Origin: Geomicrobium sp. JCM 19038
Lineage (GTDB): Bacteria; Bacillota; Bacilli; Bacillales; Marinococcaceae
Assembly (NCBI RefSeq): GCF_000698125.1
Contig: NZ_BAXA01000017.1
Span: forward strand, 1-64,000
Length of the DNA: 64,000 nt
Direction of reading: 5' to 3'
Within the stretch, counting starts at the first letter, position 1. Each line of letters starts with the position of its first letter. This document shows positions 26,057-35,774 of the stretch, piece after piece. The notes beneath the pieces were generated by a model that was not told where the DNA came from, did no database searches, and saw only the letters and a list, made by a program, of their open reading frames with translations. The position numbers were made by a program, and so were the translations under genes.

Positions 26057-27178
26057 CTAGATTTCATAGTGCAGACAACATTTTTTGAACTTTTTACCAC
26101 TACCGCATGGACAAGAATCATTTCTACCAACTTTCTTACCCGATTCAAAAGAAATGACATTTGTTTGATCGTCTGAAGGTGTTTCATTTAAGAGCTCTGA
26201 TCTTCTACTCAATTCGTTTGGGCTATGACCTTTTAGCATCCATGACCTTGTATGATTGTAAACCTCGACTAATCGATCAATAAGCCCATGCAAAACCTCT
26301 ATTGAAAGAAATTCAATAACTTCTTCCAGATATTCTCCGACAACATTTACATCTCTAGAGATTCTCACAATTAACGTAATTTCTATTCCAAGATAGTCTA
26401 ATTCTTGTTTTGATAAATCATAATTTCGATTTAAATAATCAAGAAACTCTTTCATTTGTGGTGTTCGGTCAAAATAGTTTTCAGCAGAAGCTTTTAGTAG
26501 TTGTTGCTTAGTAAATTTGTAGTAATCAATTTCCGGCCGCATCTCTTGTTCTTCGATCAACTCGTCCATGTCCTCTACATCTATGTGAGAGAAGTAGAAT
26601 CGCTCTGACTCTATCCGATCCTCCATTTGCATATACAAATTCATTACATCAAAATAACGTTCAATGTCTTTTTTGTAATTGAACGTAGAATACTCGTCGA
26701 TAAAAATTACTAATGTATGCACGTACAATGCACCGTAATAATGCAACATGCCATTCGTTAAACGGATCCACTCCGTATTCAGCTGAATTCTTTTTTGCAG
26801 CTCCTTTCCATCTATCTCAAAAAAGATCTGCTTTACTTCCTCTGGCATGAAGATGATTCTGCCTCGTTCGTCCTCAGCAGGGAAAGTCATGCCTAAATCT
26901 AATAGTGATAAAACCTCATAGTAAGTTATATCCACAGAAATTCCATTTCGACTTTTTGCCACTCGTTGAATTAATGAATAGCGTTCTTCGTCCAAAATCG
27001 AAAAATAATATGCGATTGAATCTAGAATTGGATTGCTCAATGCATCAACTAAATTAGTTTTATTTAGCTGACTCACTCCTGTAATTTGATACATATTTCG
27101 AAGGTGATTCATTTCTGACTTTGTTAACCTAAATAGCGATTCCTTAAAAGTAATCGGAAACTCGACTTGCTTGTACAT
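26057..27178 (-). CDS. SEC-C metal-binding-motif protein
   Basis: 373 residues, mostly alpha-helical and acidic, ending in the SEC-C zinc motif VGRNDSCPCGSGKKFKKCC also found at the SecA C-terminus. N-terminal part begins YKQVEFPITFKESLFRLTKSEM, typical of a Bacillus family of unknown function. An adjacent frame upstream, from about 27287, encodes a charged helix (TRKQFEEALINAREHQEILMMQAEK) that would join this protein after one indel at the A7 run near 27190, so the real N-terminus is probably about 30-36 residues longer. 19 bp upstream of the lacI-like gene on the same strand. Confidence 0.82.
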   Translation of the reverse strand: MYKQVEFPITFKESLFRLTKSEMNHLRNMYQITGVSQLNKTNLVDALSNPILDSIAYYFSILDEERYSLIQRVAKSRNGISVDITYYEVLSLLDLGMTFPAEDERGRIIFMPEEVKQIFFEIDGKELQKRIQLNTEWIRLTNGMLHYYGALYVHTLVIFIDEYSTFNYKKDIERYFDVMNLYMQMEDRIESERFYFSHIDVEDMDELIEEQEMRPEIDYYKFTKQQLLKASAENYFDRTPQMKEFLDYLNRNYDLSKQELDYLGIEITLIVRISRDVNVVGEYLEEVIEFLSIEVLHGLIDRLVEVYNHTRSWMLKGHSPNELSRRSELLNETPSDDQTNVISFESGKKVGRNDSCPCGSGKKFKKCCLHYEI

Positions 27179-27287
27179 TCGTTTTTTTCCGCCTGCATCA
27201 TTAAAATTTCTTGATGTTCTCTCGCATTAATTAAAGCTTCTTCAAACTGCTTACGTGTTTTCGAATTCAAACAATCGTTCCTTTCCA

Positions 27288-27580
27288 TCTATCAAAGTAT
27301 TACGAGGTTCAATAATCTTTTATTCATTCTAATATAAGTGTTGTAAAAATACGAATCTTAACGGAGTCAACCTAGTATGTATCTAATTCCTGCTAGCAAA
27401 CAAACGTCCTCTGCGCCGCTAGTTACACTCCCTGCTCCGCGCTAGCTACATCACAACCGCTAGCTTCACCACCCCAACCGCTAGCTACACTCCCTCACCC
27501 GCTAGCTACACTCCCTCACCCGCTAGCTACACTCCCTAACCCGCTAGCTTCACCACGCCAGCCCGGCTCCGCTTAATACC
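27288..27580. other. Intergenic region carrying a minisatellite
   Basis: Contains an AT-rich part (27290-27400) with no gene and then the degenerate tandem repeat described separately. No ribosome site or convincing open frame on either strand. Confidence 0.4.
27415..27560. repeat. 21-bp degenerate tandem repeat (minisatellite)
   Basis: About seven units of roughly 20-22 bp, each built on CCGCTAGCT plus ACACTCCCT or TCACCAC; three central units (about 27479-27541) are near identical. The CTAG core is normally rare in bacterial genomes, so its regular repetition stands out. The plus strand reads as an open 7-residue repeat (PLATLPH) but has no start signal; all minus frames contain stops. Confidence 0.85.
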
Positions 27581-27582
27581 CT

Positions 27583-27640
27583 AAAAAGAAAAGCCATTCC
27601 TTCCGCTTGTCCTATTTAGGAAAGAGAGAAGGAATGGCTT
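27583..27640 (-). terminator. Terminator of the opuC operon
   Basis: Minus strand AAGCCATTCCTTC / GAAGGAATGGCTT, 13-bp stem with a long loop, followed by TTCTTTTT; immediately after the opuCD stop. Confidence 0.85.
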
Positions 27641-27649
27641 CTTAATCAA

Positions 27650-28294
27650 TTACGCCGTTGCGGTTTTGTTCACTGGGTTGAGCTTGCGCTCGATTTTACC
27701 CATCACGAGGTCGGCAACGATTGCCATCAAAGCGGTTGGGATGCACCCGCGAGGATGATCGCGGTTCCGTCGGTTGCGTTCGTGCCGCGGACGATGATGG
27801 CGCCGAGTCCGCCGGCACCGACGAACGTACCGATCGCGACAATTCCGATTCCGACGACGAGGGCGGTACGGATTCCTGCCATGATGACGCTCACAGCAAG
27901 GGGTAGCTCGACTTTCGTGAGCAATTGCAGTCTTGTCATCCCTGAGGCGTAGGCTGCATTCGTTACTGTGGAATCAACGCCTTTGATGCCAACGTACGTG
28001 TTCTGGATGATCGGGAGGAGCGAGTAGAAGAATACGGTCGTAATGACCGTAGTTGTTCCTAATCCCATCGCAACCATCGTAATCGCCATAAACTAGTACG
28101 GGGATCGTTTGAATAATACTCCCGAAAGTTAATACCCATGAGCTTAGCTTTCCGTATCTAGCAATGAGGATACCGATGGGAATAGAGATGATAGAGGCGA
28201 AGAGAACGCCGTATGCTGCCATTAGAAAATGACGATAAAACTCTTCCCAAATGTAAAAGCCGTTTTGTGAAACATACGTGATAAACGTTTCCAT
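27650..28294 (-). CDS. opuCD: OpuCD-type osmoprotectant ABC permease (two frameshifts)
   Basis: Start METFITYVSQNGFYIWEEFYRHF; helices follow. The frame breaks near 28090 after IIQTIPVL and resumes as FMAITMVAMGLGTTTVI. The EAA loop ASGMTRLQLLTKVELPLA and GIVAIGTFVGAGGLGAIIVRG follow. A second break near 27742 moves into ALMAIVADLVMGKIERKLNP to a TAA at 27650. The restored protein of about 214 residues is the usual length. Membrane subunit, with OpuCB, of a glycine betaine/carnitine/choline importer. Overlaps opuCC by one base. Two breaks in one gene while the rest is conserved suggests assembly error. Confidence 0.85.
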
Positions 28295-29202
28295 TACTCA
28301 TCCTCCCCATCTTCAAAGTAGTTGTGTTCTTCTAGAAAATCTCGTGCAATTGTAGATGGACCAACGAGTTCAACGTCTCCCATGTAGTTCATTTCTTGCA
28401 TGTCTTCGGTCGTTACTGTATCACTTAATTTCTCGAGTATCGCTTCTATTTCGGGATGTTCGTCAAGTACTTCATTTCGTACGACAGGTGATGCATCATA
28501 CGGTGGGAAGAAATCATCTTCTAGAACCGTTAAATCGTATGCGGCAATTCGCCCGTCTGATGAATAGCCAAGTACGGCATCCATGTTGCCTGAAGCGGCA
28601 GCTTCATAGACGAGACCAATGGCCATCGGGTACACATCGCCAAAGGCAAAGTGTGTTTCTGTAAATGATGCATAACCGTCGCCGGAACGGTTTACCCAGG
28701 CATTATCAACGCCAAAATTCAATTCATCGGCAAATGGTTCTAAATCGTCCACATGTTCAATGCCTTCACGCTCAGCGAATTCTTCCGTAACAGAGACGGT
28801 ATAACTGTTGTCGAATCCGTAGGATTCTGCCCATGTTTGGTCAAACTTCTCTTCGAACTCCCGTTGAACGATCTCCATCGCTTCTTCTGGATCCGTAATA
28901 TCTTCATAATTTAGTACACCTGCAATGTCGGTTCCTGTGTACCTCGTTGCTGTAATGTCCACTTCTTCTTGCATCATCGCCTGGTGTAAGACCATCGTCG
29001 ACCCAAGATTCGTTACGAGCTCTGTTTCAAGATCGGTGTAATGTTCGATCATATGTGAAAGGGTGTATCCCCAGATTTCTGACTCAATCGTATCTAACGT
29101 TGCGATGCGAATGGTCTGTTCTGATGGTCCACTAAGACCTGGCAACGAACAACCCGCAAGAACGAGTGCTGATGCCATCGCTGTTGGTATCATTTTTTTC
29201 AT
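28294..29202 (-). CDS. opuCC: OpuCC-type quaternary-amine-binding lipoprotein
   Basis: 302 residues with a lipobox LVLAGCS (cysteine about 18) and an OpuAC/ProX-like domain: IRIATLDTIESEIWGYTLSHMIEHY, LGSTMVLHQAMMQEEVDITATRYTGTD and ERGIEHVDDL-type segments. Such receptors cage the trimethylammonium group of betaine, carnitine or choline with aromatic residues. Starts inside the ATGA overlap with opuCB. The divergent carnitine-degradation operon makes carnitine a likely ligand (inference). Confidence 0.9.
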   Translation of the reverse strand: MKKMIPTAMASALVLAGCSLPGLSGPSEQTIRIATLDTIESEIWGYTLSHMIEHYTDLETELVTNLGSTMVLHQAMMQEEVDITATRYTGTDIAGVLNYEDITDPEEAMEIVQREFEEKFDQTWAESYGFDNSYTVSVTEEFAEREGIEHVDDLEPFADELNFGVDNAWVNRSGDGYASFTETHFAFGDVYPMAIGLVYEAAASGNMDAVLGYSSDGRIAAYDLTVLEDDFFPPYDASPVVRNEVLDEHPEIEAILEKLSDTVTTEDMQEMNYMGDVELVGPSTIARDFLEEHNYFEDGEDE

Positions 29203-29845
29203 GCAGTCTCACCTCTCATGGCAACCGGTGTTAATTTCTTTTCTAGGAGCGAAAGGCCACCGTTTGCGAGCAATGCAAGAATCGTCGCTGGAATGGTACC
29301 TAAAATAATCAACTCGGTTGATACAAGTTCAGTCCGTCGAAAATAAGGTCACCTAAGCCTCCGCCACCAATAAATGCGGCAAGTGTTGCCCAACCAATTA
29401 AGTACACGGTTGCAAATCGGATTCCTGACATAATGACAGGTAAAGCGAGGGGCAGTTCAATCTTACGAACGGTTTCCCAGTTGCTCATCCCCATACCTCT
29501 ACCCGCTTCTTTCAAACTACTGTCCACTTCCATAACACCGGTATACGTATTTCTAAGGATTGGAAGTACCGAGTATATGAAAAGGGCGATAATTGCTGGC
29601 AAGACACCAACCCCTAGAAATGGCATTAAAAATGCAAGAATCGCTAGACTCGGAACCGTCTGCAACACGCCAACAAACGAAATGATTCGGTCTGCCACTT
29701 TCGGAATTCTCGTGAGTAAAATACCTGCCGGGATGGCAACACTCACGCCTAATAAAATTGCTGCCAATGAGATGAACATGTGCTCGCCTGTTTTCTCAAG
29801 CAAGTCCCATCCGTAAGCAGATAACGTCGTAATAATTGCTTCCAT
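29199..29845 (-). CDS. opuCB: OpuCB-type osmoprotectant ABC permease (frameshift near 29315)
   Basis: N-terminus [29 protein letters not shown] loop [42 protein letters not shown]. The frame ends early after LYQPS, but the next frame continues [37 protein letters not shown] to a TGA that overlaps the opuCC ATG. The restored length is about 215 residues. Partner of OpuCD in the membrane channel. Confidence 0.87.
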
Positions 29846-29859
29846 CGTCGTTTTCCTCC

Positions 29860-31008
29860 TTAATCCGCTGCGGCCACTTCAGCTGTTTCGTCACCCCAGA
29901 TCGTGTCATAGACCATGTTGGCGAGTGCAGCTCTCGTTACAATGCCGACGAGTCGGTCGTTTTCTTCGATCACTGGAACGTACGCGCTTCCACGTCGTAG
30001 CATGCGGTACATCGTGTCGCGGAGTAAGTCACTTTTATGAACCGAATATTCTTCTGTATCCATCGCTTCATAGACGTAGGAGCGTTTTTTATACTGTGCA
30101 TCAATCATTTCGATATCGATATATCCTTTAAGCGTGCCAATCTCATCAACAACAAGCAGTGAATCGACTCGGTTGTCACGCATCACTTGTATTGCTTCTT
30201 TTAATGTACGTTCTTCTTTTACCGTAATTGGGTTTGCATTCATGATTTGTTCGACACGCGTAACATCTGGTCTACTTTGAAGCAAACGGTCTTTCCCGAT
30301 AAAGTCCTCAACAAACTCATTAGCAGGATGCTTTAGAATCTCGTCTGGACTTCCGACCTGAACAATCTCACCTGCATTCATAATGACAATTTTGTCCGCA
30401 AGCTTGATCGCTTCATCCATATCATGCGTGACAAAGACGATCGTTTTGTCGACTTCTTTTTGTAGCTTCTTGAACTCTTCTTGCAAACCGTCACGGGTAA
30501 TCGGATCAAGCGCACCGAACGGTTCGTCCATTAAGATAAGTGGTGGATCGGCAGCAAGTGCACGAAGAACACCGATTCGTTGCTGTTGACCTCCACTTAA
30601 TTCATGGGGATAGCGATTTAAGTATTCTTCCGGTAAGTCCACTAAGGAAATGAGTTCTTTCGCTCGTTCACGTTGTTTCTCTTTACTCCATTTCAATAGA
30701 GAACCAACGAGGGAAATGTTTTCTCCGACTGTCATATGTGGCATTAATCCAATTTGTTGGATGACATAACCGATTGACCGACGCAACTGAACCGAATCTT
30801 GGTCTAATACGTTCGTACCTTCCACAAGAATTTGACCGTCTGATGGCTCTACGAGCCGATTAATCATTTTCATCGTCGTCGTCTTCCCACACCCACTCGG
30901 TCCGATAAAAACGACAAACTCACCTTTGTTAATAGATAGATTTAGTTTATGAACAGCAGGCTTCTTACTGCCTTCAAAAGTTTTTGTAACTTCCTTAAAT
31001 TCTAGCAA
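29860..31008 (-). CDS. opuCA: OpuCA-type osmoprotectant ABC ATPase with CBS pair
   Basis: About 382 residues. Start taken as TTG 31008 because GGAGG lies 8 nt upstream and [11 protein letters not shown] aligns with the family; the ATG at 31023 overlaps that ribosome site. Walker [10 protein letters not shown], signature LSGGQQQR, Walker [14 protein letters not shown]-loop THDMDEA. Two C-terminal CBS domains (about 255-370; [21 protein letters not shown] and [17 protein letters not shown]), which in OpuA-type importers sense ionic strength or nucleotides. First gene of opuCABCD. Confidence 0.93.
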   Translation of the reverse strand: MLEFKEVTKTFEGSKKPAVHKLNLSINKGEFVVFIGPSGCGKTTTMKMINRLVEPSDGQILVEGTNVLDQDSVQLRRSIGYVIQQIGLMPHMTVGENISLVGSLLKWSKEKQRERAKELISLVDLPEEYLNRYPHELSGGQQQRIGVLRALAADPPLILMDEPFGALDPITRDGLQEEFKKLQKEVDKTIVFVTHDMDEAIKLADKIVIMNAGEIVQVGSPDEILKHPANEFVEDFIGKDRLLQSRPDVTRVEQIMNANPITVKEERTLKEAIQVMRDNRVDSLLVVDEIGTLKGYIDIEMIDAQYKKRSYVYEAMDTEEYSVHKSDLLRDTMYRMLRRGSAYVPVIEENDRLVGIVTRAALANMVYDTIWGDETAEVAAAD

Positions 31009-31258
31009 ATCAAGCACCTCCATCGATTGTTACGCTTCGTTAGCAACTTGTTCAGTATAATAATAAGTCGCTAAAAAACTAAAGTCTGAAAAAACCGATA
31101 CAGTTTGTGTAATCTGTGCAATTTAAACTTTACAAACTTTACGCAAGGGTATATCTTAGAATTGCTAGCAATTGCTCTTTATTTCTGCCTTACTTGTTTT
31201 TTTGCAAATGATTTGTGGAATGGTACAGTTAATCACAGTGATTTAAGGAGGCCTGTCA

Positions 31259-31846
31259 GTGGAATCATTATCAAACGATCAACTACTTGAAGAATTACAA
31301 TCTGCAGAAGATCAAATTACAGACCGTATTGCGGATAACATGGAAACATTCGGCGTATCATCGACGGTTGGAAGACTGCTTGGCATCATTTATATGAATC
31401 GTGAATCAATGACGCTTGATTCATTAGCCGAAGAGACCGGCATGAGTAAGACGCGAATGAGCCAAGTGATGCGCCAAATGCTTGCATTAAATATTGCTGA
31501 AAAAGAATTCGTCAAAGGAAGTCGCAAAGAACATTACAATGTAGAAAGCGACTATGCACAAACCTTTATCTCCTTGTTTACGACGAATTGGAAAGACGTT
31601 GTCTCGCGCAACATGACACTTGAGCGACGATTGCGGGAGCGAGTTGAACAAATGAACAACGCTGTCACAGACGCAACCCCTCAGGAAATCGTCGAACGAA
31701 TTGAAACGCTATCCAATGAACTTGACGCATGGCAAGCGTATTACAACTGGATTGATCGCCTTGTAGATTTCTTTGAAAGTGGTAAGATTTTTGATCATGT
31801 TCCAATTCAAGACAGCCATAAGGAGGACAATCATCATGAAAAATAA
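31259..31846 (+). CDS. GbsR/OpcR-type MarR-family regulator
   Basis: 195 residues with GTG start (AAGGAGG 7 nt upstream). Winged HTH: STVGRLLGIIYMNRESMTLDSLAEETGMSKTRMSQVMRQMLALNIAEKEFVKGSRKEHY, the characteristic start of the GbsR/OpcR/OpuAR group that represses choline/betaine uptake and synthesis genes in Bacillus. It is divergent from opuC and its 3' end overlaps the first carnitine-degradation gene by 11 bp, so it probably regulates both directions and senses choline, carnitine or betaine. Confidence 0.88.
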   Translation: MESLSNDQLLEELQSAEDQITDRIADNMETFGVSSTVGRLLGIIYMNRESMTLDSLAEETGMSKTRMSQVMRQMLALNIAEKEFVKGSRKEHYNVESDYAQTFISLFTTNWKDVVSRNMTLERRLRERVEQMNNAVTDATPQEIVERIETLSNELDAWQAYYNWIDRLVDFFESGKIFDHVPIQDSHKEDNHHEK

Positions 31847-32720
31847 ACGAATTATTACGGCTGCCCTAACCGGTGCAGGAGATACAGCGGATAAAAGTAA
31901 ACACGTGCCCGTGACACCGAAAGAAATTGCAGACTCTGCAATTGAGTCCGCAAAGGCAGGTGCAGCGATCGCACACATTCACGTTCGCGACCCAAAGACT
32001 GGCAAGCTGAGCCATGACGTAGAATTATTCAGAGAAACCGTTGAACGAATCCGAGAAGCTGACACTGACGTGATCATCAACATTACCGCAGGTGGCGGTG
32101 GCGATTTCGTCCCAAGCCTTGATACGCCTAGTGCTGGCGGTCCTGGAACGGATATCCAAACGCCAAAAGAGCGCCACGAGCCGGTTGGAAAACTACTTCC
32201 TGAAATTTGTACACTTGACTGCGGAAGCTTGAACTTCGGTGATGAGGTGTATTTCGGACCTGCAAGTTGGCTTCGTGAGCATGCACAGCTCATTAAAGAT
32301 AGCGGCGTAAAACCTGAGATGGAAATCTTTGATACAGGTCACATTCGTTTGGCGAATCAATTGATCTCAGAAGGGTTAATTGAAGGCACACCGATGTATC
32401 AATTCTGCTTAGGAATCCCTTGGGGCGCAGATGCTGATGCTGAAACGGTAGACTACATGAGAAAACGCATCGTGGAAGGCGCACATTGGTCTGCCTTTGG
32501 AATTGGACGTATGCAACTACCTATGGTTGCACAATCTGCGTTACTTGGTGGGAATGTTCGCGTCGGTCTTGAAGACAACCTATACCTTGAAAAAGGTGTA
32601 CTCGGTTCGAACGAACAACTCGTCGACAAAGCCGTATCGGTTCTAAACAGCGTGAACCTTGAACCAATGACACCAGCAGAAGCACGTCAACATCTAAACT
32701 TAACAGCATTTAATCAATAG
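31836..32720 (+). CDS. cdhC: Dehydrocarnitine cleavage enzyme (BKACE/DUF849 family)
   Basis: 294 residues from ATG 31836 (AAGGAGG upstream; the open frame continues further 5' into gbsR but has no signal). BKACE features: ITAALTGAGDTADKSKHVPVTPKEIADSA, the zinc-binding HIHVR (about 47), INITAGGGGDF, EMEIFDTGHIRLA, QFCLGIPWGADAD and FGIGRMQLPMVAQS. Known BKACE members of this context convert 3-dehydrocarnitine plus acetyl-CoA to betainyl-CoA and acetoacetate. The two following genes (carnitine dehydrogenase, thioesterase) complete that pathway. Confidence 0.88.
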   Translation: MKNKRIITAALTGAGDTADKSKHVPVTPKEIADSAIESAKAGAAIAHIHVRDPKTGKLSHDVELFRETVERIREADTDVIINITAGGGGDFVPSLDTPSAGGPGTDIQTPKERHEPVGKLLPEICTLDCGSLNFGDEVYFGPASWLREHAQLIKDSGVKPEMEIFDTGHIRLANQLISEGLIEGTPMYQFCLGIPWGADADAETVDYMRKRIVEGAHWSAFGIGRMQLPMVAQSALLGGNVRVGLEDNLYLEKGVLGSNEQLVDKAVSVLNSVNLEPMTPAEARQHLNLTAFNQ

Positions 32721-32730
32721 AGGTGGAAGT

Positions 32731-33690
32731 ATGAAGACATTTGCAGTAATTGGAACTGGAGTAATTGGTAACGGTTGGATCGCTCGCTTTCTAGCTAATG
32801 GTCACCGCGTACACGCATTTGATCCAGCACCAGGCGCCGAAGAGAAAACGAGATCACTATTAAGCGACATCTGGCCAACACTCGATGAATATGGGACTTC
32901 TGAGGAAGCAACGCTCGACAATCTAACGTTCTTTGAAACATTGGAAGAAGCTGTTGAGTCTGCGGATCTAATCCAAGAGAATGTTCCTGAGCGCGAAGAA
33001 TTAAAGAAGTCTGTGTTGAAACAAGTCGATGCCGCGACAAAACCAGATGCCATCATTGCATCTAGCACGTCAGTACATGCCTTCTGTTCTTCAAGAAGCC
33101 TGCGAGCACCATCCAGAACGTGTCATTGTTGCGCATCCGTTTAATCCGGTTTATTTGATCCCCCTCGTTGAGATTGCGGGCGGTAAACAGACAGACCGTG
33201 CTTACATGGAGAAAGCCCAAGAACTTTATGATCATATGAATATGAAGCCACTCATGATGAGCGGTGAAATTGATGGGCATATCGGCGACCGTCTGATGGA
33301 AGCCCTTTGGAGAGAAAGTCTTCACATCGTCAATGACGGCGTGGCAACGACCGAAGAAGTCGACAAAGCCATCGTCTACGGGCCGGGTCTTCGTTGGGCA
33401 CTAATGGGACCGTTCATGACCTTGCACCTCGCTGGAGGGAACGAAGCATGCGCCATATGTTGGAACAGTTCGGCCCAGCATTAAAGCTTCCATGGACACG
33501 ACTTGTCGCTCCAGAATTGACGGAAGAATTAAGTGAAAAAGTCATTCAAGGAACGAGCGAACAATGTGGCACTGTCCCTGTACAAGATCTCGAACACCGC
33601 CGGGACCGTTTCTTAATTAAATTGATGGATCTACTCGAAGAAGAAGGGTTCTGGCCATCAGAAAGGTTGATTGCTTATGAGAGAAAGTAA
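32731..33690 (+). CDS. cdhA: L-carnitine 3-dehydrogenase (two frameshifts)
   Basis: 3-hydroxyacyl-CoA-dehydrogenase-fold enzyme: Rossmann motif VIGTGVIGNGWIARFLANG (about 5-23), ENVPEREELKK, SSTS. The frame breaks near 33072 (one base missing before TACATGCCTTC) and continues YMPSVLQEAC, VAHPFNPVYLIPLVEI, AIVYGPGLRWALMGPF. It breaks again near 33445, resuming GMRHMLEQFGPALKLPWT to a TAA at 33690. The restored length of about 320 residues matches carnitine dehydrogenases, which oxidise L-carnitine to 3-dehydrocarnitine with NAD. Its 3' end overlaps cdhB by 14 bp. Confidence 0.88.
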
Positions 33691-34173
33691 GACAGTTTGG
33701 AATGGCAGTGTGCTCGCTGAGTGGGTCGATTACAACGGTCACATGACCGATGCCGCCTATGCCACAGTGTTCAGCCATAGCTTAGACGCCTTATGGAGAC
33801 GATCGGGCTTGATGCAGCTGGACGCAAGAAGCATACGTACACGATTTTTACGTTAGAAGCGCACATTAAGTACTTGCAAGAAGCTCATGACCAGGCGCCT
33901 TTGGAAACAGCCGTAACGGTCTTAGATCAAGATGCCAAACGGATGCACCTTTGGTTTGAAATGAAGAATGCAACCGGTGATGTGATTGCAACGAGCGAAC
34001 AAATGGTCATGGGGATGGACGAATCCACTGGCAGACCAGGACCATTTCCTGAAGACGTGAACGATCTGATTCAACAATTACCAACATTAAATCAACCGAC
34101 TGGCCTAATGGTGCAAATGTGCCGATGGGCATTCGCAGAAAATAAAAAAACGGAAGTCCCGCCATCTTTGTGA
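33677..34173 (+). CDS. cdhB: Betainyl-CoA thioesterase (frameshift near 33793)
   Basis: Hotdog-fold protein: ESKTVWNGSVLAEWVDYNGHMTDAAYATVFSHSLDAL, including the DYNGHM catalytic-type motif. The frame breaks near 33793 where a missing G in GCCTT(G)ATGGAG explains the shift, then METIGLDAAGRKKHTYTIFTLEAHIKYLQEA and WFEMKNATGDVIATSEQ. Restored length about 166 residues. It would release glycine betaine from betainyl-CoA, the last step of the three-gene carnitine route. The terminator hairpin overlaps its last codons. Confidence 0.85.
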
Positions 34174-34191
34174 GCGGGACTTCCGTTTTTA
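34148..34191. terminator. Bidirectional terminator after cdhB
   Basis: CGGAAGTCCCGC / GCGGGACTTCCG, 12-bp GC-rich stem with flanking A and T runs on both sides; serves the convergent peptide-binding gene too. Confidence 0.95.
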
Positions 34192-34199
34192 TTAGCTAG

Positions 34200-35774
34200 T
34201 TAATACGATTCATCGTCTGTTATTGTTGTGACAAACAGACGGTACAAGTTGTCAGGCATTTTAATGAGTCCCTCAACGTTCTCTGCTTGCGCATAGATGT
34301 TGTCTTGATGAGCGAGGTACACCATCGGCGCTTCTTCTACGATGATGGCCTGTGCATCATGGTACATTTGTTCACGCGTGTTCACGTCTGTTTCTTGACG
34401 AGCATCAAAGAGCAATTCATCGACCTCCGCATTCTCGTAGTACGTTCGGTTGCCAGAACCTCCCCAGTTATCGGAGTGGAACGGGTTATACAGCCCGTTA
34501 TCACTATCACCAGAAACGGCGGTCCAAGACATAATCATCGCTTCATGACTTCCATTCGCCGTTCCATCAAGCAATGTTCCCCACTCTAACGACTCAATAT
34601 CGACCTGTACACCGATCTCAGAGAGTTGATCCTGAATGATGACTGCCATCTGCTGTGTGACTTCGTCTGCGTCGCCGACCCATAGTGTAAACTGAAGATC
34701 GGTTTCCCCGATTTCTTGTAACAATGCTTCAGCAGCTTCTGGGTCATAGTCGATGCCTTCTAACCCTTCATCATAGCCGAAGATTAAATCGCTAATCGGA
34801 GCGGTTGCGAGCTTTCCATTTCCTTGCAAGATTCCTTCAAGTAACACTTCCTTATCAATCGCCATCGAAATCGCTCGACGAACGTCTTCATCTGCAAACG
34901 TCTCATGTTGATTATTGAATCCAAGGTAGGTCATTCCTAAGCTTGGCCCACTCACGAGTTCTACATTCTCAGTGCTTTCCACTTGATTCGTATTGAGCGG
35001 ACTAATTGTATCCGCTACATGGGCTTCACCGTTTGCGACCATACCAATTCGCGTTAATTCTTCTGGTACGACTTTGAACGTCACCGTTTCAATAGAAACG
35101 TCATCGCCCCAATAATCAGGGTTTCTCGTAAGGACCGCTTCATTCCCTTGATACCAATGCGTTAACGTAAACGGACCTGTCCCAGCGGTTTCAGTATCGA
35201 GATTGAATTCGTCATTTTCTGCCGCCTCAAGTGCCTTCGGACTAATAATACTCCCACCATTATGAGCTAAGTGCGCGGGCAAAGGCGCAAATGGATACGA
35301 CGTCGTAATCGTCACTTCATACTCACTTTCAACATCAATCGATTCAATCATGTCAAATAAAAACGCACGAGGCGAAGCAACATCAGGATCAATTACCCGC
35401 TCAAGTGACAGCTTTACCGCCTCTGCCGTCATCGGTTCCCCGTCATGAAAGATAATGTCTTCTCGAAGTTCAAAGGACCACGTATGCTCATCAATTTGCT
35501 CAAACGATTGAGCCAAATGCGGCTGCACGTCCATGTTCTCATCCATGATCGTTAGATTTTCATAAATCTGACTTCTCACTTGTGTGGATGCCGTATCATT
35601 AGATCCGTGCGGACTCAAATCAACCGCATCACTAGACATCGCAAAAATCAAATCTCCACCCGTAGCGCCGTCCGCATCTGAAGTTCCATCATCTTGATCA
35701 TCTACCTCTTGACTGCAGCCGACGATGATACCGACTGCACTAACGAGTGCCCCAATCTTCCAGAGCCTACTCAT
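34200..35774 (-). CDS. Extracellular solute-binding lipoprotein, family 5 (peptide/glutathione type)
   Basis: 524 residues. Lipobox GIIVGCSQ (cysteine about 20), acidic linker, then SBP_bac_5 core: FAMSSDAVDLSPHGSNDTAST, YENLTIMDENMDVQPHLAQSFEQ, PLAPLPAH-type contact loop (YPFAPLPAHLA) and AETAGTGPFTLTHW. Similar in layout to GsiB/DppA. Its start overlaps the stop of a proline iminopeptidase-like gene by 4 bp (ATGA), implying translational coupling of peptide capture and cleavage. No permease or ATPase nearby. Confidence 0.88.
   Translation of the reverse strand: MSRLWKIGALVSAVGIIVGCSQEVDDQDDGTSDADGATGGDLIFAMSSDAVDLSPHGSNDTASTQVRSQIYENLTIMDENMDVQPHLAQSFEQIDEHTWSFELREDIIFHDGEPMTAEAVKLSLERVIDPDVASPRAFLFDMIESIDVESEYEVTITTSYPFAPLPAHLAHNGGSIISPKALEAAENDEFNLDTETAGTGPFTLTHWYQGNEAVLTRNPDYWGDDVSIETVTFKVVPEELTRIGMVANGEAHVADTISPLNTNQVESTENVELVSGPSLGMTYLGFNNQHETFADEDVRRAISMAIDKEVLLEGILQGNGKLATAPISDLIFGYDEGLEGIDYDPEAAEALLQEIGETDLQFTLWVGDADEVTQQMAVIIQDQLSEIGVQVDIESLEWGTLLDGTANGSHEAMIMSWTAVSGDSDNGLYNPFHSDNWGGSGNRTYYENAEVDELLFDARQETDVNTREQMYHDAQAIIVEEAPMVYLAHQDNIYAQAENVEGLIKMPDNLYRLFVTTITDDESY

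Noticed and set aside
25531-26187. N-terminally extended LacI frame starting inside the SEC-C gene
   Set aside because: The HTH begins at ATG 26037 with a good ribosome site; upstream residues are antisense-like noise in the SEC-C coding region.
27421-27560. CRISPR array
   Set aside because: The repeats are contiguous with no unique spacers and no cas genes are near; it is a degenerate tandem repeat.
27721-27906. Asp/Arg/Ser-rich frame on the plus strand
   Set aside because: It is the antisense of opuCD and shows the biased composition of a shadow frame.
31100-31160. Short TTTACAAACTTTACG repeats as GbsR operators
   Set aside because: The region is AT-rich and I could not define a consistent inverted repeat; left uncalled.
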